This document shows positions 56,391 to 64,000 of a stretch of DNA of 64,000 nucleotides, one piece after another. Source of the DNA: Meandrina meandrites (lineage: Eukaryota > Cnidaria > Anthozoa > Scleractinia > Meandrinidae); assembly GCA_963693305.1 (NCBI GenBank), contig OY855911.1:30086939-30150938 (forward strand), given 5' to 3'. The position numbers and the translations under genes are program-made. Position 1 is the stretch's first letter. Every line of letters begins with the position of its first letter. The notes under the pieces were generated by a model. It was not told where the DNA came from and made no database searches. It saw only the letters and a program-made list of their open reading frames with translations.

Positions 56391-56930
56391 GTTCTTTTAT
56401 TTCCTGCGGTACAGTTCATGGACTTTTCACTTCCTTCCTTTAAAATTCCGAATCCTGCGGCTTTTCTCTCGACACACCAAACAGCAGTTTATTGGTCCTA
56501 TTACCTGACGGGAACTCCAGACATGGCTTCTTCATTTGTAGCGCACAATCATTCTATGCATCTTCGCAACACAAAGTACTCTTCTTACGTTGGAACTGAG
56601 GATAAGGAACAGCGCAAGTCACAGATAAAGCCACTGGATGGAATTCCAAAAGTTGTACTGGATGCCCTTACTGATTACAGAGCATCACCTTTGATGGCTG
56701 ATAACATGAAGGGGCTACCCAAAACTTTGTTGATTACATGTGAATTTGATGTTCTTAAAGACGATGGTGTACTGTATAAGACACGCTTACAGGATGCTGG
56801 AGTTAAAGTGACTTACTACAACTACATGACCTATCATGGCTTTCTGGGGTTTCAAATTGACCCCAGGTTTGTGACAGAAGTGTTTAATCAAGCACTTCGA
56901 GATATAGTTGACTTTCTGAAAGAGTTGTAA
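56391..56930 (+). CDS. Third AADAC/NCEH1-like terminal exon (C): orphan or alternative last exon
   Basis: A clean acceptor (TTGATTGCAG) is followed by 179 codons and TAA, in phase 0 like the last exons of A and B. It encodes the second half of the hydrolase with [10 protein letters not shown] (Asp) and TYHGF (His) intact. There is no exon 1-4 between 54301 and 56391. About 35 bases of preceding intron resemble those before exon 5 of B; the 3' UTR does not match. The middle is nearly identical to A and B, but the first 40 codons differ strongly (PNPAAFLSTHQTAVYW). It could be joined to exon 4 of B as an alternative last exon, or be a remnant of a third copy. The frame is fully open, which argues against neutral decay. 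Confidence 0.7.
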   Translation, partial: VLLFPAVQFMDFSLPSFKIPNPAAFLSTHQTAVYWSYYLTGTPDMASSFVAHNHSMHLRNTKYSSYVGTEDKEQRKSQIKPLDGIPKVVLDALTDYRASPLMADNMKGLPKTLLITCEFDVLKDDGVLYKTRLQDAGVKVTYYNYMTYHGFLGFQIDPRFVTEVFNQALRDIVDFLKEL

Positions 56931-59536
56931 AACAGTTGCTTGGTAGGATTTGACAATATTATTTGCTATTTAGAGTCACCTGAAATGTAGTGATCAGCAT
57001 GTAATTTCACCTCATATCACTACATAAATATGATCATAATAGTTTTTATAATACCTTATTATATACTACTTATTAACCGAGACTGAGGTCATTACAGGGA
57101 AATTTCAGACCGAGGCCTTGATGTACATATATCAAGGCCTTTTTAGCGCTGAAAAAAGGGAAACGTTTTTCAATATGCGTTTGCGCGCGCAAGAGGTCAT
57201 TCAAGGTCATGCGATCCAAACCAGAAGAAACGGTTTCTTTGACAATGAGGCAATTTTTGTCTTCATTACGCCAAGATCTAGGGCAAATTTAACCACTTTA
57301 ATTTTCACAAAACAAGCTGACCTGTGTTTACAAGTGTTTGACCCTTAAAAAGTTATAAAAAGCTAGGGCAAGAAAAATTTTCATAATGCCCGGTCATTAC
57401 AAGAAAATCTTGCCCGCTGATCAGCCAATCAGAGCGCGCGTACTATTGCAGCCATATAATAAAGGGAATTAACGCCCGTGTTTATTAAGGTATCGGAAAT
57501 TAACGCGACTTAAATTAACGCGAAGTGAAGGAATTACTTTCCAATAAAGGAAATTAACGCGAAAGAGGTGCTAATGACAAAATGAAGGAAATTAACACGA
57601 CCACACAAAGAAACGAAACTTGTAGAGATAACAGGAACAAATTTATTGTAACACTGTTTTAAGTTAACAAATTCCAAAACCCAAACGCATCTCGCTACTT
57701 CGAGCGTTCTTTCCATCACAAACGAACGAAAGTAACACTCAGCTTAATTTATAGCGCGGAAATGAACGCTCCACTAAATTAAGGGCGAGGAAATTAACGC
57801 TCACAAAAATTAACGCGACTTAAATTTACACGAATTTTCCAAATTCGCGTTAATTTCATGAAAGGTTAATTTCCTATAATAAAGTAGCCTCAATAAAATA
57901 AGTCAGAATTGTCAAAGTTAGTTCCTGAAGCTAACAACAAGCAGAACCCCAATTTCAGGAAAGGATTAGAGGTGTAGCAAGCTATTCATGTCAGACCAAG
58001 TGAGAGCTGCTATGTGGCCTGAACCTAACAGGGGTCAGAGTGAAGATGTTTTTCTGAGTTAAATATTAAAATTTTTTGTCATCACATATTAAATTCTAGT
58101 AAAGTGTGAAATGTTTGTTTGTATTTTTTTTAAAAAAGGTAAATTAACACTTGTCTAACATGTTATATCATAATGATGTATACATACTATCAACAAATGA
58201 ATTATGCAATAAATTACCTAGTAAAACACATACTCAGTTCTGATAATAACTGCATAATTTCTATACCTTGTACTTCCTCACCAATTAAAAAATATTTCGG
58301 TATACTGGCATAATTTACAACACAGTATAATAACTGTAAGTGTGATATTTGTTTTGGTAACTTTAAGTTACTGCTAAGCTGGAAAATGGTTACTGCCATG
58401 CAATAAAGTATGTTAAAAGTCTAAAAGTGGTATTATTAAAATAAAAGAAAAATTATTTGGGACTGATAGTTTTAGCTAAAACTGTGAACCCCAAATGGTT
58501 ATATCATGCTTAAAACATGTTAGAACCTGTGTGGTTCTACTACTGGTAAACAATTAAAAAACATGGTGCATTTAAGTACCAAGAGTGAACAAGAGATCAA
58601 ATTTCTAATCAAGAGAAACGGTTTTGAGAATTACCGGTAATGAAATCATCACCAAAGAGAAATTGCTCGGAGCTTTTAACAAATTCTCCCAACTAATACT
58701 ATAAGAAAATGTATGGAGTTCAGTCAGGAGAATTTGTATGTGGATATTGGAAGTTAAAGGGATAAAAGGGGACAGCCTAAGTTTTAGGAAACAGTGGAGA
58801 AAAAAGCTAATTCAGTGCAGAAAAAGGAAATTCAGTGAAACTACCAACTCAATAAGTTTTCTTAAGCTAGTATGAGAAAACGCTAAGATGTGTTGACTGT
58901 CACAATCAAGGTAGTGTGAATGATGAATGTTCACCAAATGCCTTCTGAAGATTCCTGAAAAACCCAAGTAAGACTTTTGAGTTTTTTTCCAACATAATTG
59001 GAAGGTTCACAAATACTTCTGGAAATTTTATCATGCAATTTCTAATTTCGAATTTGAAAGACTACAATAATTTAGTCAGAATTGTTTAAATTATTTACTT
59101 GTGCTTAAATTTATTCCAAATTGCATTTCAAGCCAAACAGCCATAACGGTGTCACTTGAGACACCCCTTAAAGGTGTTATGGGTTACTGGTTACTTTCAA
59201 GCCCTTTTTTTCTTAAACTGGAATTAAAAGCACTAAGTCAGGGCTTGAAAAAAGTGCCATGCCGTCACCTGGGACGAGCAGATTTTTCTGCCAGGTGGCA
59301 AATACAATGTGACTGTTCATTCTCACTTGCTCAATGGGCAAGGGCTCAGCTTGCTTGCAAGTTGTCTGCCAACCAAACCTTAAAAAACGTCAACTAAGAC
59401 AAGCTTGCAACTACCCAGAGCGAGCAAAATTCGAGAGCAAACTGGAATAATTTCCAGCTTTTTGAAGCATTATAAGTATGCTGGAGGTGCGGCTAATCCC
59501 TCCTAAACAGCAGATTATCAATTTACCTTACTAACA
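56931..59536. other. Convergent intergenic region between exon C and esterase D
   Basis: No gene is recognised. A probable inverted-repeat element rich in AATTAACGCG words lies at about 57457-57885. AT-rich DNA follows. Open frames at 57118-57348 and 59101-59397 lack any known motif. Confidence 0.5.
57457..57885. mobile_element. Putative inverted-repeat element rich in AATTAACGCG
   Basis: The left end AATAAAGGGAATTAACGC is matched loosely by the right end GCGTTAATTTC...TTAATTTCCTATAATA. Many AAATTAACGCGA copies lie inside in both orientations. The ends are approximate. Confidence 0.5.
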
Positions 59537-62500
59537 CTAGCTGGTTGTCATGTTCGTTATGTACTCTACTATGTCAGCAAATGCTTCATCTCCTTCGTCC
59601 GTTCTAGCCGGTCCTCCCTCAGTTGCTAATGTCACAAAGCCATGAAAAGAGCGATAATTCTTGTGTTTGACCTGTATCTTTGCATTCTGTAACCGTTCTA
59701 CATAAAAGAAACCTTCATCCCTCAAAACGTCAAAGTCAGCAGTAATAACAAATGTTGGGGGCACACCTCGAAAGTCCTCCGCCATCAAAGGAGATGCTTT
59801 ATAATGCGTCAGAGCCTCTATTGCAAGTGAATTCAGTTGAGCCTGGGGTTCTACAAGTGTGACCCCAGTAGTTGACTTGTGAACATATGACATGTACCTC
59901 GTTCCTTGCAAATGCTGTGAATGGTTTCCAGACAAAAGAACTTGTGTCAGATCTGTAGAGCCATTAAGGTACAGAGAGACAAAGTTGGCATGATCTTCTC
60001 GAGAAAGGATGTCATTTGCCGCATTCATTTTGTATGAGGGCAAGTTGAAGTCTAAGAACTGGAGAGGTGCATAGATAAGAATCTGCAAAACAAAAAGTGG
60101 GAGATGAAATATTCACTATTTTTCCATTAGAGTTTCTACTAAACAATTTGACTACTCACCCTTGTTTTTTATGAGCTATAGTCAACTGAAGTGCGCATTG
60201 CTGACTATTCACTCATAGAAAACTCAGGCTCACACTCTTATTGTCAATTGAGTACGGGAAACATTCTTTGAAATATCTTGGGCCTTTTTTGTGGTCCAAG
60301 TTGACAAAGGAGGAGCGTGGTATAGATAATGTGATTACTTTTAAACGTCGGATAAGGAAAAGAGACTTAACGCACTTAATTGAAGACGGGGGCTGCAAGA
60401 ACTGTCATTTATGTCATTTCAGTGTATGTTTTTAAGTATGTTTGTAACTAGAGTTTTATTTAGAATAAGTGTGTGCTTTTAAACATGTTTTTAACTACAG
60501 TTTTGTTTAGAAAAAGGGTTTCAATTTTTACAAAATTTTAATGTTTTTCTTAGTCTTTTTAATTAGTGTCACCAATTAGTGTATAAAATACTAGAACGAC
60601 TGACACTTTAATAAAGTTTACTACTACTACTACTACTATTGATAATAATTCTTCTAAACTAAGGCAAGTTGTTGTTCAAGTTTATTATTTCTTAATATTG
60701 TACATGGATCCAGGAAAATCCATATCCCACTCCAAGAAAGTTCATAAGTTCATTTCAATATCGTAATTCTGACGGAGAGGAGGGTTTCAAAAGCCAAAGT
60801 ATGAAACTAAACTGGAATTTCGAACTCCATGCATACCTGTGCCCTTAGATACTGCTGCCTACAGTGCTTCTCAGAGACCATTGCAAGAAAATGAGAAACT
60901 GCCGCAGCCAAGTTACCGCCAGCACTGTCACCTGCTACTATCACACGTGCGACATCAACGCCATGGGCTGCACCTGTATTGAGGAGTCCCACTGCCACAT
61001 TGTAACAGTCATTGAACTGGGTCGGGTAAATGTAAGAAGGAGCTTGCCTGTAACTAAGAAAAACATATCACAATTTTAAAATGCAGAGTACCACTCAATG
61101 CTTTGATAAATTTTGTGGTTACTTTCTTCCTGGATCTGCTGAAGTAAGGGATGCGTATACTAGACATCACTCAAAGTGTAGAACGGAATGAATTAAATTT
61201 CAAGGCTAGAACAACAAAAAATGAAAACAGGAAGGTTTTTGGCTAATATTTTGTCAAGTCAAAAAACCTGCCTATGCTCATTTCCCTCAAAAGAGCCTAG
61301 CAATTCAAAGGGGAAAGTTTGTTAGAGTTGTAACAGGGACTAGATGAATGTTTGATTCCATTGTACATGAGGTGCTGCATTAAGAGGCACTAAATAATAA
61401 TAATAATAAATAAATAATAATTAACTTATCACTTTTTCAAGGTATTGGGTATTCAGTTAATTAACAAAATAATATTGTAAACAAAAAGATACCATATACA
61501 GTCATGTTAAAAATTCTGGTGGCTTGGAAGGCAGACCAGTTGTCTAGAATATTGTACAAAGAATGTAGGAGTTGAATTCAGTACCACCAAAAACAAATCA
61601 ATCCAGTGGCAGGGAGGAAGATTTACAACTCGAGCACAGTAACCACTGAGCCTCCAAGTTTTGGGAATTTTAAATTACATTGCGTGGTTTGGGACTGGCA
61701 CTAGTTGTGCGTGCAAAATTTTGTAAGTTTTTTTTTCAAAGCCTGTGCTCCCCCAAATAAAATTCAAAACAAAATGCTTCAAAATTGCTTGCCACTAAAT
61801 ACTGTCTTCAGCAATCCCTTACTGGAACTGCACTGGATCTGTAGTTAATATTGGACCCCTACTAAGAATTCTGCTGGTGTGCGTCTGACTACAAGTTAAT
61901 GCTTGTAAACTTATAAAAGTATTTTTTTAAAAAATAGGATGACAGGTTCTTACTCTGCACTCACAACAATGACTTGCGCTGAGACTGCTAGTCTGCGGCA
62001 AAAATCATCATATGCCTCTGCAAGAACAAATAACAGTAAAAGGAAGGTAGAACTGAAAGAAAGTTCATATCACTACCAGAAATTGGAGACAGATAGCTCA
62101 GGTACCAATAAGACCTGGTTCACACTAGGGATATGACGACATAACGGCAAGGTTATGCAAATGTAGACAACATTTCACGTTGATGTTTTATGTCACCAGT
62201 GTAAACTACACAACAAACTGTAATGACATAGTAGGAACATAATGACATATATATGCATAACGACATAAGGAAAAAAACAGTACTGATCTTCTCTTCATGT
62301 CAATATGTCCGCATTTTGTGTCTCTAACATGAACCATGCTTAACAGTATTTTGATTCAGTGTCTTTAGCATTAGGGTGATCTAAGGAGTATATTAAATTG
62401 CAACTCCTGTTGGATGGGATGTCCATCAATTAAAGGTCATCAAGTAGACTATTTACACCCTCTCTACTTTTCAGCGCAAAAGAATGCGAGAGAAACAGTG

Positions 62501-63672
62501 AATGAAGCCAGCATGAAGCACAAGGCAGTGGGGGTTAGCAAAGGAAGCAAAAAATACTCTTTTTGTCCTGGCACCCAGTTCTCTTTTGATTCCCTTCCTG
62601 CATTCAATGATTAAAGAAAAATATGAGAAAACAGAGGACTGTAAATGGTGTAAGATTCACCCCTGGCCAAGTATTTTGCCTTGTGCTACCAATTCAGTGG
62701 TGTTCATTTTTTATTCCTGGGTGGAGAGAAAGAATTCCATTGACAAAGACCTCCACAGAGAGGATACATAGGCCAGTAGAAAATTACCCAACACTGCTAC
62801 GTCCCCCCCCCCCCTCCCCCCCTCCCATGGGCAAGAAAGTCTTAAGCACCAGTATTATCATTTATCAAATCTCTAAGGGAAACAGAAACTGGTTTAAATA
62901 ATTGGGACTTAAAGAAATCGGGGTAAAATTACAGTGTTTAACTTAGTGACAAAAATCAAAGGGAAATGATGTTCAGTTCAGGCTACCGGAAAGTACAACA
63001 ATTCTTTATTTATTTTTGTTTGGAAGATGCAAGAAATTGAGGGTTCATAATTCAACTGAACACGGTCATGTATACTACAAGTTAATGTCACAGTTCCTAG
63101 GGAGTTTAATACTTAAACGCTTATAATAGACAGACGCAGTAACCACATGGTATATGGCGTAAAGGGGGGATCACCACTCCGCGATCGGTGTGACAGACAA
63201 AACTTCCATTACGTGACCAAAAGCCAAACTTATCTCCCCAGCGGTAAAACCTGCACTGGATCGGACAAGTCGGCAAGGCCTTTAACAAACATCAGAATCG
63301 ATACTCAGAATTGAAAGGACAACCTTCATTGCTACATGACACTGCTATTTAAAATAAAAGGTACCAGTAAGAATTTTCCACCCCGGCCACAGCTAATTGT
63401 AACTTACCTAACGTGCCTATTGTCCACCCTCCGCCATGAAAATAAATTAATCCTGGCAGTAAGACTTCTTCATCAGTTTTATTTCCCACTGACTCGTTTG
63501 TTTTTATCACAGGTTTGTATATTCTCACACCAACGCCAAATATTATTGTGTCATTTATTTCTAACACATCTGAGTAACTATTGTTCTTGAATAATCCACT
63601 TGCAAATGCAAACACAGAAGCTATATTGGTGTAATAATTATCGCCTATTCCAACAAGAGAACCGAGGTAAGC
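59537..63672 (-). CDS. AADAC/NCEH1-like esterase D (exons 2-5; exon 1 outside the window)
   Basis: Minus-strand exons: 63672-63408, 62017-61954, 61053-60837 and 60082-59537 (TAG 59539-59537). Splice phases 0/1/2/0 are the same as in copies A and [12 protein letters not shown] ends exon 2; [12 protein letters not shown] is in exon 4; DFDVLRDEG and SFHGF in exon 5 supply Asp and His, so the triad is complete. Sequence is much more diverged than between A, B and C, showing an older paralogue. Exon 1, with the expected signal anchor, should lie beyond 64000. Possible N-glycosylation sites (NNSYS, NHSQ) agree with a lumenal location. Substrate unknown. Confidence 0.9.
60225..60640 (+). mobile_element. 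LINE 3' end with C-terminal RT remnant and (TAC)n tail
   Basis: YGKHSLKYLGPFLWSKLTKE, then FKRRIRKRDLTHLI, is the usual extreme C-terminus of a jockey/RTE/CR1-like polymerase. The 3' UTR ends AATAAAGTTTACTACTACTACTACTACTATT. It is 5'-truncated and antisense in intron 4 of esterase D. Confidence 0.65.
60710..60832. mobile_element. Partial MITE of the CCAGGAAAAT-CCATATCCC family
   Basis: GATCCAGGAAAATCCATATCCC, GGTTTCAAAAGCCAAAGTAT and AACTGGAATTTCGAACTCCA follow the order seen in the element at 23109-23303. The right end is missing or abuts exon 4 of esterase D. Confidence 0.45.
61389..61425. repeat. (AAT)n microsatellite
   Basis: ATAATAATAATAATAAATAAATAATAATT in intron 3 of esterase D. Confidence 0.75.
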
Positions 63673-64000
63673 CTGAAGGGAAATAAAGGAAATGTTTGTT
63701 ATTTTTAAAAATAAATCTAAATTGCATACCACTAAGGCTCTCTTGTCTGTAGCCCACAGGGCTCGAAATTGCCACTCACTGGCCAATGCGACCAAAGTTC
63801 ATCCTTGGTGACTAAAATTTCTGGTTTAGCTGCCAGTGTGGCGACTACACTTGCTGTGTATATTTGATCAGCCTGATGGTCCCAGATGTAATTATGTATG
63901 AATTTGTGGTCTATTTTTCAGTAAAACACTCTAGAATAAATAGGATCTACAACCCCGCTGTATTCTGGTCACGGCATGATACATACAAAATGTCATTATG
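63673..64000. other. Start of intron 1 of esterase D
   Basis: No exon is seen before the window ends. GTGGCGACTACACTTG and nearby words resemble the GTCGCCA-rich element at 56005-56220. Confidence 0.4.

Noticed and set aside
59101..59397. 98-codon frame between exon C and gene D
   Set aside because: No motif, no splice context and low-complexity hydrophobic content; treated as chance.

Overview
The window is nuclear DNA of an animal. Genes have spliced GT-AG introns and AATAAA signals, intergenic and intronic DNA is AT-rich, and small inverted-repeat transposons are very dense. The protein content (DMRT, RagA/B, UPF3, AADAC/NCEH1-like esterases) and the mobile-element mix (split-direct-repeat tyrosine-recombinase retroelement, THAP element, copia, GTTCGA- and TTAA-type foldbacks, tRNA-headed SINEs) suggest a cnidarian, probably an anthozoan such as a stony coral. 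The species is inference. Layout: (1) 1-1.3 kb, the last coding exon of a DMRT gene on +, with its DM domain outside the window. (2) 3.7-8.05 kb, a complete eight-exon RagA/B GTPase gene on -. (3) 8.35-18.47 kb, a complete 13-exon UPF3 gene on +, head-to-head with RagA/B across a 295-bp promoter; its introns hold several non-autonomous transposons and one splice donor is GC. (4) 18.5-56.9 kb, tandem AADAC/NCEH1-like serine esterase genes on +. Copy A (20.2-26.3 kb) and copy B (33.9-54.3 kb) each have five exons, and an extra terminal exon C lies at 56.4-56.9 kb. Copy B arose by a tandem segmental duplication whose left edge lies in the UPF3 3' UTR, so a piece of that UTR is repeated ahead of copy B, now split by a THAP/copia nest. 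(5) Inside intron 2 of copy B (16 kb, against 0.6 kb in copy A) is a satellite-like array with a period of 698-703 bp. A 4.7-kb Ngaro/PAT-type retrotransposon with gag, RT-RNase H and tyrosine recombinase sits in it, with A1...B1-A2-B2 split direct repeats that look identical. (6) 59.5-63.7 kb, a more diverged AADAC-like gene D on -, convergent with the others, with its first exon beyond the right edge. The esterases are probably membrane-anchored, lumen-facing hydrolases with an HGGGW oxyanion motif, a GDSAGG serine, and Asp and His on the last exon. The best candidate for something undescribed is this cluster. The three last exons A, B and C are nearly identical in the catalytic core but differ sharply in two short windows, and exon C may serve as an alternative last exon for copy B. 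All coordinates, splice sites and similarities were read by eye. No search or alignment was run.
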